From NCBI GenBank assembly GCA_017646015.1, contig JAGCNI010000021.1, forward strand, positions 1 through 33,048: a stretch of DNA of 33,048 bases, given 5' to 3'. Origin of the DNA: Lentisphaeria bacterium. Its GTDB lineage: Bacteria > Verrucomicrobiota > Lentisphaeria > Victivallales > UBA1829. The first letter of the stretch is position 1. Each line of letters opens with the position of its first letter. The notes under the pieces were generated by a model that was not told where the DNA came from, made no database searches, and was given only the letters and a program-made list of their open reading frames with translations. Both the position numbers and the translations under genes were made by a program. Positions 15,813 to 23,284 of the stretch are shown piece by piece.

Positions 15813-16769
15813 TCACTGTTTCAAAAGAGCGATCATTTCACTCAAATCGGGAGGAAAAGGAGACTCAAAACTCATTATTTTTCCGCTGTCGGGATGCGGC
15901 AGAGTCAGTTGCCAGGCATGAAGCATCTGCCGGGGTGCGGGAATTTTCCGTGATCCGCTGTAAAGAAGATCACCTGCCACAGGATGCCCGATAGATGCCA
16001 TGTGAACACGGATCTGATGAGTCCGCCCGGTAAAAATACGGACTTTGACCAATGCCGCCGGGGTTGTCCCGATCATTCCCTGTTCCACGACTTCATAAGC
16101 AGAATGGGCATCACGTCCGCCTTTGCTGACGACCGCCATTTTCTTCCGGTCGGCATGATGACGCCCGATCTGATTACGGATCTCACCGGAGAGTTCTGTA
16201 AAATGCCCCCAGACGAGTGCGATATATGTTTTTGCTGTTTTTCTCTCTGCGAATGCGGCGGAAAGTTTCATCAGTGCGTCAGGAGTTTTTGCCACAACGA
16301 GCGTACCGGAAGTATCCTTATCCAGTCTGTGAACGATTCCCGGACGGGAAGGATCACATTCGGCAAAATCATCAGCGATCGCCGGTTCACGCCCGAGCAA
16401 CGCATTGACCAATGTTCCATTCCAGTTCCCTGCCGCCGGATGCACGACCATACCGGGAGCTTTATTGATGACCAGCATAACAGGATCTTCGTACAGGATA
16501 TCGAGCGGAATATTTTCGCCTTTGAATTCAGTCGGCGGTAGAGCGGCATTGATTGCGCTGACTTGAATTTTATCTCCGGAAATGACCGTATATTTCGGAG
16601 AAGAACATGGAGCACTGTTGACAAGGACATGATCTTCTTTGATCAGATTCTGAAAACGACTGCGGGAAACATCCGGCATCAAACGCACAAGACATTGATC
16701 CAGACGGAGTCCTGCCAGCTGCGGCGGGACTTCCAATTCGCACTGATCAGCTGAGAGATTGTTTTTCAT
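15813..16769 (-). CDS. rluD: Ribosomal large-subunit pseudouridine synthase, RluD type
   Basis: A cytosolic enzyme that isomerises uridines in 23S rRNA. It has an S4 RNA-binding domain (about 20-75; LRLDQCLVRLMPDVSRSRFQ) and the synthase domain with the catalytic-Asp motif HRLDKDTSG (~142-150). Later come the family segments KTYIALVWG and FTGRTHQIRVHMA, ending with a LHAWQLTLPHP strand. From MKNN it is 318 residues, and the distance to RLDQ matches E. coli RluD. Earlier in-frame ATGs at 16781 and 16790 are possible, but the GGGGAAG upstream best fits 16769. All starts overlap the end of lgt, so the two are co-transcribed. Confidence 0.93.
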   Translation of the reverse strand: MKNNLSADQCELEVPPQLAGLRLDQCLVRLMPDVSRSRFQNLIKEDHVLVNSAPCSSPKYTVISGDKIQVSAINAALPPTEFKGENIPLDILYEDPVMLVINKAPGMVVHPAAGNWNGTLVNALLGREPAIADDFAECDPSRPGIVHRLDKDTSGTLVVAKTPDALMKLSAAFAERKTAKTYIALVWGHFTELSGEIRNQIGRHHADRKKMAVVSKGGRDAHSAYEVVEQGMIGTTPAALVKVRIFTGRTHQIRVHMASIGHPVAGDLLYSGSRKIPAPRQMLHAWQLTLPHPDSGKIMSFESPFPPDLSEMIALLKQ

Positions 16770-17598
16770 CGCAGTTGACATCTTCCCCATATTTTCTGAA
16801 ATAGAAATAGAAGAACGCTCCGGCGGGCAGCATGATACACAATCCGATCAACTGAGCACGGGTCAGATGGAACAGGATCGTATCTGCATGGTCCCCGCGG
16901 AAAAATTCCAATACAAAACGCAAGAGTCCGTAACCGAAGAAATAAAATGCTGCAATATGCCCGCTTTTCCGGATCTTTTTGAATAACAACAGGGCAATGA
17001 TCCCCAGAAAAAGATTTCCAACAGCTTCAAAAAACTGTACCGGCAGAAGCGGAAGAGAAGAGGCTGCCGCCTGTCCGGTCGCTTTCATATTCGTTACGAT
17101 CGTTGTCATATCAGGATACCGGGCGGCAGGAGCGGAACCTGCCGGATAGATGATCCCGAAACTTTTGCATGGCATTCCATAGCAGCATCCCTGAATCAGA
17201 CATCCGATTCTTCCGAAAGCATGACCGATCGCCATTGCCGGGGCACAAATATCCAAAATGCGTGAAAGAACCAGTTTTTTCCGGCGGATATAATATAATA
17301 TGACAAGGGCAGCCACAATGAAACCGCCATAAAAAACCAGCCCGCCCTGATCAATACGGAAGATTTTCAGGAAATTTCCACGGAACTGTTCATGGAACTG
17401 GATCACATAAAAAAGTCTTGCGCCTGCGATCCCGCCGATGATCACGATCAAACTCATATCAAAAATTTGATCGGAAGTCATTCCCGCATATTTCCGTTTG
17501 TACTGCAAAAGCAGCAGGGAAGTCAGAAATCCGACAGCAACACAGATCCCGTACCAATGCACGGACATGCCGAACAATTGAAATGCTACACCATACAT
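16747..17598 (-). CDS. lgt: Prolipoprotein diacylglyceryl transferase
   Basis: A 283-residue polytopic inner-membrane enzyme that transfers diacylglycerol from phosphatidylglycerol to the lipobox cysteine of prolipoproteins, the first step of lipoprotein maturation. The Lgt signature HAFGRIGCLIQGCCYG lies near residues 125-140. About seven hydrophobic segments are visible, including GGLVFYGGFIVAALVILYYI with the conserved YGG. The C-terminal GLLRFVLEFFRGD is typical. The start follows AGGAGG. The length is normal. The gene precedes and overlaps rluD. Confidence 0.96.
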   Translation of the reverse strand: MYGVAFQLFGMSVHWYGICVAVGFLTSLLLLQYKRKYAGMTSDQIFDMSLIVIIGGIAGARLFYVIQFHEQFRGNFLKIFRIDQGGLVFYGGFIVAALVILYYIRRKKLVLSRILDICAPAMAIGHAFGRIGCLIQGCCYGMPCKSFGIIYPAGSAPAARYPDMTTIVTNMKATGQAAASSLPLLPVQFFEAVGNLFLGIIALLLFKKIRKSGHIAAFYFFGYGLLRFVLEFFRGDHADTILFHLTRAQLIGLCIMLPAGAFFYFYFRKYGEDVNCDEKQSLS

Positions 17599-17712
17599 CA
17601 GAGTTTTCCTCCTGTAATTTTAATTTTTTTCTGGAAAAAAAAGAAAAACAGTGTAATGTATCATGTCAAATGCTTTTTTTCGAGTAAAAGTTAAAAAATA
17701 ACAGGAGATTTT

Positions 17713-18414
17713 ATGACAGAATTGATTGCATCAAACATTGAACTTGCCATGCAGCATGCTGCAGTCTGGGGCTTTTTTCTGATTTTCTTCTTCATGACAG
17801 TGGAAAGTTCCTTTATACCATTCCCGAGTGAAGTGGTGATGATCCCCGCCGGATTCCTGGCATACCGGGGAACATTGACAACACAAATCCCATGGCTCGA
17901 TCTTCTTCTTGCAATTCTCTGCGGGCTTGCCGGTTCCATGGCTGGAGCATACGTCAATTATTATCTTTCTGCATGGCTGGGACGCCCTTTTCTTCATAAA
18001 TACGGTAAATATTTTTTCCTTTCCGAACAGCATCTTGACCGTGCGGAAGAGATTTTCAGAAAATATGGCGATCTGGCAACATTTGTCTGCCGTCTGCTCC
18101 CTGCGATCCGCCAGTTGATTTCCATTCCGGCAGGATTGGCACGGATGTCTTTGGGAAGATTTTCCTTCTTTACCGCACTGGGGGCAGGGATCTGGACTGT
18201 TATTCTTGCTTTGATCGGCTGGTATTTCGGACATCTCACCGGGAATATGACTCCTGTTGAAATGGTCGAAAAAGGAAAGAAAATGATTTCAGAACATTTC
18301 ATCTGGATCCTCCTGTTTCTGGCAGTTTTTGTCGTGGCATACCTTCTTATTCAAAAGCTGGTCATGCGCTCAGGATCCAAACAATCTGAAAGCAAATCAG
18401 AAACCGGGGATTGA
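17713..18414 (+). CDS. DedA-family membrane protein
   Basis: A 233-residue membrane protein with about five hydrophobic segments. The DedA (SNARE-associated, VTT) motifs are ESSFIPFPSEVVMIPAG (~31-47), with the Glu and Ser/Glu of the ESxxPxPSE motif, and FVCRLLPAIRQLISIPAGLARM (~128-149), holding the conserved arginines. DedA proteins are thought to move or flip membrane lipids such as undecaprenyl phosphate or phosphatidylethanolamine and to affect membrane potential and stress resistance; the substrate cannot be named from sequence. The start follows AGGAG. It is divergent from lgt with a 114-base AT-rich gap. Confidence 0.92.
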   Translation: MTELIASNIELAMQHAAVWGFFLIFFFMTVESSFIPFPSEVVMIPAGFLAYRGTLTTQIPWLDLLLAILCGLAGSMAGAYVNYYLSAWLGRPFLHKYGKYFFLSEQHLDRAEEIFRKYGDLATFVCRLLPAIRQLISIPAGLARMSLGRFSFFTALGAGIWTVILALIGWYFGHLTGNMTPVEMVEKGKKMISEHFIWILLFLAVFVVAYLLIQKLVMRSGSKQSESKSETGD

Positions 18415-18438
18415 AGTTTCAGAAAACTGTGATATAGT
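18411..18438 (+). promoter_or_regulatory. Promoter of purM
   Basis: TTGAAG (18411-18416, overlapping the dedA stop codon) and TATAGT (18433-18438) are 16 bases apart, about 54 bases before purM. Confidence 0.5.
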
Positions 18439-18491
18439 ATATTATCAGAAAACAACTTAAAATTGATCAAGATAAGACGGAGACACACAAC

Positions 18492-19538
18492 ATGAGCGAT
18501 TCTCGTGCAACGTACAAAAACGCAGGCGTGGATATTGACCTCGCCACCAATCTGCTGAAAAGTATCAAACCCAAACTGGCATCTGCAAGACGTCCTGAAA
18601 TGCTCGCCCCCATCGGCGGATTCGGCGGTCTTTTCCAGATCGACCTCACCAAATATAAAAATCCGGTCATGGTTTCCAGTATCGACGGTGTCGGAACCAA
18701 ATTGATGGTCGCCGCCATGATGGAAAAATATGATACTGTCGGACATGACATTGTCAACCACTGCATCAATGATATCGCTGTTCAGGGTGCTGAACCGGTC
18801 TATTTCCTCGACTACATCGGAATCGGAAAACTCCGCAGTCCGCTGTATGAACAGGTTCTCGGCGGAATCGCTGATGCCTGCCGTGCCGCAAATTGTGCCC
18901 TGCTCGGCGGAGAAACCGCTGAAATGCCGGGGATGTATGGAAATGATTTTGACCTGGTCGGTGTGATCACCGGTATGGTGGACAGAGATAAGATCATCAC
19001 CGGCGAAAAGATCGCTCCGGGACATGTGGCTGTGGCTCTCCCCTCCAACGGGCTCCACACCAACGGGTTCAGTCTGGCAAGACGGGTTCTCTTCTCCATC
19101 TGCAACTATGATGTCAATACCACATTGCCGGAATTGAACGGCGAGTCTGTCGGTGAAGCCCTGCTCAAACCGCACACCTGCTATTGGAAAGCGGTCAAAG
19201 CATTGATGGAATCCGCTGTTTCTCTGGATGGTATCGCACACATCACTGGCGGCGGGCTCTATGATAACGTCCCCCGTATCCTCCCGAAAAATGTGGATGC
19301 AGTCTTCAGCAAATCCACAATCAAAAATGCTCCTCCGATCTTCAAACTGATGGTGGAAGCCGGAAACATCGAAGATTCCGAAGCATACCGCGTCTTCAAC
19401 ATGGGTGTCGGTATGGTCCTGTTCGTCCCGAAAGCGGATGAAGCTCAGACCCTGAAACTCTGCCGTGAAGCAGGATTTGATGCTTTCACCTGCGGCGAAA
19501 TCGTTGCAGGTACAGGGGTTTCCCGCGTCGAAGCATAA
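18492..19538 (+). CDS. purM: Phosphoribosylformylglycinamidine cyclo-ligase (AIR synthetase)
   Basis: A 348-residue cytosolic enzyme that closes the imidazole ring of FGAM using ATP, giving AIR in purine synthesis. The PurM motifs are visible: FGGLFQIDLTKYKNPVMVSS then IDGVGTK, VNHCINDIAVQGAEPVYFLDYI, GGETAEMPGMY (~138-148) with the magnesium/phosphate-binding Glu and Glu-Met-Pro, and HITGGGLYDNVPRILP. The length is normal. GGAG lies eight or so bases before the ATG. No other purine gene is adjacent. It is followed by a tiny exported protein and a strong terminator, so it is probably monocistronic or bicistronic. Confidence 0.96.
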   Translation: MSDSRATYKNAGVDIDLATNLLKSIKPKLASARRPEMLAPIGGFGGLFQIDLTKYKNPVMVSSIDGVGTKLMVAAMMEKYDTVGHDIVNHCINDIAVQGAEPVYFLDYIGIGKLRSPLYEQVLGGIADACRAANCALLGGETAEMPGMYGNDFDLVGVITGMVDRDKIITGEKIAPGHVAVALPSNGLHTNGFSLARRVLFSICNYDVNTTLPELNGESVGEALLKPHTCYWKAVKALMESAVSLDGIAHITGGGLYDNVPRILPKNVDAVFSKSTIKNAPPIFKLMVEAGNIEDSEAYRVFNMGVGMVLFVPKADEAQTLKLCREAGFDAFTCGEIVAGTGVSRVEA

Positions 19539-19554
19539 AATAAAGGATTGATTG

Positions 19555-19746
19555 ATGAAAAAAATACTGGTCCTCGCAATGGTTGCAGCCCTGGCTCTGA
19601 CTGCAGTTTCATGCTGTCACCATGACAAACATCATGGACGTCCTCCCAAACACAAACAGGTGAAGGTGCAGAAGAAACATCAGGCTCCCAAAAAAATTTG
19701 TCGCGGTAGAACAGCAGATTGTCCCGATCGCTGTGGACACAGATAA
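19555..19746 (+). CDS. Tiny exported His/Lys-rich protein
   Basis: A 63-residue protein with a signal sequence (MKKILVLAMVAALALTAVS) ending in Cys-Cys; a lipobox-like AVSC suggests a lipoprotein, though Ala at -3 is not ideal. The mature part is strongly basic and rich in His and Lys (HHDKHHGRPPKHKQVKVQKKH), which could bind metal or polyanions; that is inference only. AGGA precedes the ATG, and a strong terminator follows 25 bases after the stop. After a run of seven A residues (19690-19696) the reading frame gives a less natural Cys/Arg tail, while the -1 frame reads KFVAVEQQIVPIAVDTD, so a frame change there should be considered. It lies 16 bases after purM. Confidence 0.6.
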   Translation: MKKILVLAMVAALALTAVSCCHHDKHHGRPPKHKQVKVQKKHQAPKKICRGRTADCPDRCGHR

Positions 19747-19770
19747 TAAAAATCATCTCAAACACTCAGA

Positions 19771-19807
19771 CGGATACAGTTTTTCAAAAGGCTGTATCCG
19801 TTTTTTT
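19771..19807 (+). terminator. Intrinsic terminator after the small exported protein (and purM)
   Basis: Perfect nine-base stem CGGATACAG (19771-19779)/CTGTATCCG (19792-19800) with a 12-base loop, followed by seven T residues. Confidence 0.9.
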
Positions 19808-20005
19808 ATTGTTGAACGTTGTTTGAAATATCCTTTTCCACACTCCGGACGGAATGCGATCATTGCAGGAAAATCCATGACTTGCTTTTTACAGTCTGAA
19901 AATCCAGAATTGATGCATTGTTTGATAGGCTATGCTGAAAAAACAAAAAAATTCCGCTTATTCAGAGGAAGGAATGATCAAAAGTCAGGAATCAGGGCAA
20001 AAAAA

Positions 20006-20081
20006 TGGAGGCGTGGGTGGGAATTGAACCCACACGACACGGTTTTGCAAACCGCTCCCTTAGCCATTCGAGCACCACGCC
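20006..20081 (-). tRNA. tRNA-Cys (GCA)
   Basis: On the minus strand the acceptor arms GGCGTGG and CCACGCC pair over 7 bases. The D arm is GCTC/GAGC, the anticodon arm is GCGGT/ACCGT around the loop TTGCAAA (anticodon GCA), and the T arm has a GTTCAATTC loop. The discriminator is T, as expected for cysteine tRNA, and the 3' CCA is encoded. The intergenic stretch 19808-20005 before it holds nothing else recognisable. Confidence 0.96.
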
Positions 20082-20207
20082 TTGTTTGAATGAGTATCAA
20101 TATACATGACAAAATGAAAAAAACAAGTCAAATAAGTGAAATTTTTGCTTTTTTTCTTGATTTTTTTCAAAAATCATGTATTCTTATCTACAAATCATAG
20201 AAACAAT

Positions 20208-20272
20208 ACAGCAGGAAGAATACTGTTCAGGTTCAGTCGGAGCCATGAACGGTAAAAGAAATCCGGAGCTGT
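20208..20272 (+). ncRNA. Possible structured leader upstream of prmA
   Basis: The outer pairing is ACAGC (20208-20212)/GCTGT (20268-20272). Inside is a long hairpin of GTTCA (20225-20229) + GGTTC (20230-20234), loop, GAGCC (20240-20244) + TGAAC (20246-20250). The element ends 21 bases before the prmA start. It does not fit any riboswitch class that I can recall in full. Pairing is seen in the sequence; a regulatory role is only a guess. Confidence 0.35.
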
Positions 20273-20293
20273 AAATAAAATATTAGGATCAGA

Positions 20294-21196
20294 ATGATGA
20301 ATGATATTCTTTATTGCTGCACAATGACAGACCGTTCAGAGTTGCCGGATGTGACTCCTGAACTTCTTTCTGCATTTTGGAATGATATCAGTTCCTGGAA
20401 AGATGAAGAAACAAAAGTGACACGTCACACACTCTATTTTCAGGATGAAGCCGCCTGTCGTGAAGCAATGAAACAACTGGAAGAAAAGGCTGAGGAATTT
20501 GCCTCCTACGGCTGTATTCTTGAAGATTTCACCTATGCCACACTCAAAAGAGAAGATTGGGCAGAAGTCTGGAAATTGCATTTCAAACCGATCGTGATCT
20601 CAGACCGTCTGGCATTTGCGCCTTCGTGGGAAAAATTTGAAACAAAACCCGGACAGCTTCTGATCACTCTCGATCCGGGAATGAGTTTCGGAACAGGGCA
20701 GCATGCCACCACAAAATTCTGTCTGGGCTCTCTGGATAAATTCATTCTGCAGTTGAAAGCAGAAGGAAAAGATCAAATCAGTATGCTGGATGCAGGTTCC
20801 GGTTCCGGGATCCTCGCGATTGCAGCGGAACGTCTGGGCTGTACCCGTGTGGATGCCTTTGATATCGATCCGGATACGATCCCGGTCGCCTATGAAAACG
20901 CAGAAAAGAATGGTATCGATGAAGATGCGATCGTCTTTCAGGCAGCATCCCTGACCGATTACAACTCAACGGTAACGTATGACATTGTGGCAGCCAATAT
21001 TCTCTCCTCAGCCCTGATGGCAGGACGCGATAAGCTGCTTTCATTCTGTCACAAGGGAACATATCTGGTGCTCGCCGGAATTCTGGATGCAGAATATGAA
21101 ACAGTCAAAGGTGTCTTTGAAGCCTCCGGACGCTGTCGGGAACTCTTCAGTTCTCAGGAAAAAGAATGGCGCGGCGGCGCATTTGAAATCATATAA
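20294..21196 (+). CDS. prmA: Ribosomal protein L11 methyltransferase
   Basis: A 300-residue S-adenosylmethionine-dependent enzyme that trimethylates ribosomal protein L11. The N-terminal L11-recognition region includes REDWAEVWKLHFKPIVISDR. The PrmA signature DPGMSFGTGQHATT lies at ~126-139, and the SAM-binding motif I DAGSGSGILAIAA at ~166-178, with the acidic FDIDPDTI after it. The N/D-P-P-Y-like block is ANILSSAL. The length is normal. AGGA lies five bases before the first of two consecutive ATGs, so starts at 20294 or 20297 are both possible. Confidence 0.93.
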   Translation: MMNDILYCCTMTDRSELPDVTPELLSAFWNDISSWKDEETKVTRHTLYFQDEAACREAMKQLEEKAEEFASYGCILEDFTYATLKREDWAEVWKLHFKPIVISDRLAFAPSWEKFETKPGQLLITLDPGMSFGTGQHATTKFCLGSLDKFILQLKAEGKDQISMLDAGSGSGILAIAAERLGCTRVDAFDIDPDTIPVAYENAEKNGIDEDAIVFQAASLTDYNSTVTYDIVAANILSSALMAGRDKLLSFCHKGTYLVLAGILDAEYETVKGVFEASGRCRELFSSQEKEWRGGAFEII

Positions 21197-21226
21197 TCTG
21201 ATATAATTATAGAAAGTGAATTGAAA

Positions 21227-22012
21227 ATGGCTTTTTTTGAATGTAATTTTTTCTCAGAAACTCTCGGGATCGCAGTGAGTGTCAATGTTGTTCTTCCGCA
21301 ACAGACCTTTACCCAGATCGGAATGCAGAATGTTTCCTCCGGGAAAGAATTCCCTGTTCTTTATCTGCTCCACGGACTCTCTGATGACCATACGATCTGG
21401 ATGCGCCGCACCTCGATCGAACGCTATGCGGCCACTTATGGAATCGCAGTAGTAATGCCCTGCGGAGGAAGAAGTTATTATACAGATATGGCTCATGGCG
21501 GCAAATACTGGACATATATCAGCGAAGAACTGCCCGCCAGAATGAAAGAGTTTTTCAAGATCTCTTCCAAACGCGAAGATACCTTTGCCGCCGGATTGTC
21601 CATGGGCGGATACGGAGCTTTGAAATTGGCATTACGCTGTCCGGACCGCTTTGCTGCGGCAGCCTCCCTTTCCGGTGCTCTGGATCCTTTGTTTCTCCTG
21701 AAATTCATGCCGAAGAACGAACCGGAATTCTGCAATATTTTCGGTGATCTTTCCAAATTTCACGGTTCTGAAAATGATCTCTGGGCGGAATGTAACAGAC
21801 GGAAAAAAGAAAATGCCGCCATTCCGGAACTCTTCCTCTCTTGCGGAACAGAAGATGCTCTCTATCAGGACACGGTCCGCTTCAGAGAACATCTTGACTC
21901 TTTCGGGATCCCGCATGCCGGCAAAGATTATCCCGGCAGCCACAGCTGGGAATATTGGGACACCCTGATCAAGGAAGTCCTTGCATGGCTCCCGATCCGG
22001 AAGAAATCCTGA
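21227..22012 (+). CDS. Alpha/beta-hydrolase esterase, esterase D/EstA-like
   Basis: A 261-residue cytosolic serine hydrolase of the putative-esterase (PF00756) type, close in layout to tributyrin esterase EstA and S-formylglutathione hydrolase. The oxyanion segment is PVLYLLHGLSDDHTIWMRRT. The nucleophile Ser125 lies in GLSMGGYGA, and probable Asp210 (CGTEDALY) and His239 (GSHSWEYW) complete the triad. The ATG at 21227 was chosen over an upstream TTG; the ribosome site is weak (AGAAAGTGA). It lies 30 bases after prmA and 28 bases before the signal peptidase, so one transcript is likely. The natural ester is not deducible; an acetylated sugar or short-chain ester is plausible. Confidence 0.85.
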   Translation: MAFFECNFFSETLGIAVSVNVVLPQQTFTQIGMQNVSSGKEFPVLYLLHGLSDDHTIWMRRTSIERYAATYGIAVVMPCGGRSYYTDMAHGGKYWTYISEELPARMKEFFKISSKREDTFAAGLSMGGYGALKLALRCPDRFAAAASLSGALDPLFLLKFMPKNEPEFCNIFGDLSKFHGSENDLWAECNRRKKENAAIPELFLSCGTEDALYQDTVRFREHLDSFGIPHAGKDYPGSHSWEYWDTLIKEVLAWLPIRKKS

Positions 22013-22040
22013 ATAAAACAATAAAAAAAACGGGGTTTTC

Positions 22041-23240
22041 ATGATTGGTGATTTCTGGAAAAAAAGAAAACTGAAAAAACGGATTCAGGAATTGAAAAAA
22101 TACCTGAATTTTGTTTTGGCATCAGATGACGATATCCTGCAGGATAAAGAGAAAAAAACACTGAATGAACTCAAAAGCTCTCTCTCAACACTCAAGGGAA
22201 ATATGCCGCAGGAAGAAGTTCAAGCATTATTGGATTCCGCAGACAGCCGAATCGGACAGATCATTCCGCAAAAAGGATTTGCCCGCAGAATGTATGGGTT
22301 CCTGGATGTTCTGATCGTAGCATGCACTGTTGCCGGAGGGATCCGGGCTCTTTATCTGCAGCCGTTCCGGATCCCGACCAGCAGTATGCAGCCGACTTTA
22401 TTCGGAATTCATTATGTTGACCGGGAAGCCTCCAAACCTTTTATGGGCCCTGTCACACGGGCAATGATGCCTTTGCAGGCAGCGGAAGCAAAATTAAAAG
22501 TCCGCGCGGATGGCGAGGTTTCCATGGATTACAGAATGCAGAAAAAAAATCTCTTTTCCGTGGAATCTGTTTTCCGGATCGGCAATGAAACCTATACTCT
22601 GCCGGGTGATCTCTTTCAGCAGATCCTCCGCTATCTGAAAAAAACAACTCCTGATTATCAGGCGGGCGAAACATTTTGTGATGGCTGGCTTTCAACCGGA
22701 GATCATGTGCTTGTGGAACGTCTTACTCCCCATTTCAGAAAATTCAAACGCGGGGATGTGATCGTTTTCAACACCGAAAATATCTCCTCTCCAACGCAAC
22801 CGCTCGGAGGTCATTATTACATCAAACGTCTGGTGGGGCTGCCCGGTGATACTTTGCAGATCTCAGAAAATATCCTGATGATCCGTCCCAAAGGTGAAAA
22901 AGAATTCCGTAACGCATGTGAATTTTCTCCGGCTTTCCGGAAAATCTATTCATTCAAAGGCGGCTATCAGGGACATCGTGCCGATGGATTGCTCGGAATG
23001 GGCGGAGAACTGACAGTTCCGGAAGGACATTTCTTTGCGCTCGGCGATAACACCAATTTCAGTCTGGACGGCAGAAACTGGGGATTTATTCCCCGCAGGA
23101 ACATGGTGGGTCTGGCAGTTGCGATCTTCTGGCCGATCTCCAGGCGTTGGGGACTGGTCGATACCAAAGAACCGCTGGATACACCGACGGTCATGCCAAG
23201 AGAACCCTTTTTCCAGCCTCATGCCATGAGCATGCAGTAA
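22041..23240 (+). CDS. lepB: Signal peptidase I with a large insertion
   Basis: A 399-residue S26 protease that cuts signal peptides from exported proteins. A charged helical N-terminal part (~5-80) precedes one membrane segment (FLDVLIVACTVAGGIRALYL, ~93-110). Catalytic Ser115 lies in RIPTSSMQPTL and the general-base Lys262 in YYIKRLVGLPGD. Box E is seen as GDNTNFSLDGRNWGFIP. About 147 residues separate Ser and Lys, against about 40-55 in B. subtilis SipS and E. coli LepB, so a ~95-residue insertion holds a small beta-rich region (FRIGNETYTLPGDLFQQILR). The enzyme still looks intact. It sits within the same-strand block between the esterase and the kinase fusion. Confidence 0.92.
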   Translation: MIGDFWKKRKLKKRIQELKKYLNFVLASDDDILQDKEKKTLNELKSSLSTLKGNMPQEEVQALLDSADSRIGQIIPQKGFARRMYGFLDVLIVACTVAGGIRALYLQPFRIPTSSMQPTLFGIHYVDREASKPFMGPVTRAMMPLQAAEAKLKVRADGEVSMDYRMQKKNLFSVESVFRIGNETYTLPGDLFQQILRYLKKTTPDYQAGETFCDGWLSTGDHVLVERLTPHFRKFKRGDVIVFNTENISSPTQPLGGHYYIKRLVGLPGDTLQISENILMIRPKGEKEFRNACEFSPAFRKIYSFKGGYQGHRADGLLGMGGELTVPEGHFFALGDNTNFSLDGRNWGFIPRRNMVGLAVAIFWPISRRWGLVDTKEPLDTPTVMPREPFFQPHAMSMQ

Positions 23241-23284
23241 AGAACGGGGCTCTACAACGATATTTAACTCAAAAGGAACAAAAA

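Noticed and set aside
10338..19800. Shared GGATACAG/CTGTATCC core of the terminators at 10338-10370 and 19771-19800 as a repeat family
   Set aside because: Only eight bases of the stem are shared; loops and flanks differ, so chance similarity between terminators is enough.
19733..20089. Plus-strand open frame across the terminator and tRNA
   Set aside because: It runs through a strong terminator and is antisense to tRNA-Cys, so it is not a gene.
20208..20272. Cobalamin-type riboswitch before prmA
   Set aside because: Parts such as TCCGGAGCTGT resemble the class, but the conserved core expected right after is missing and prmA is not a typical target.
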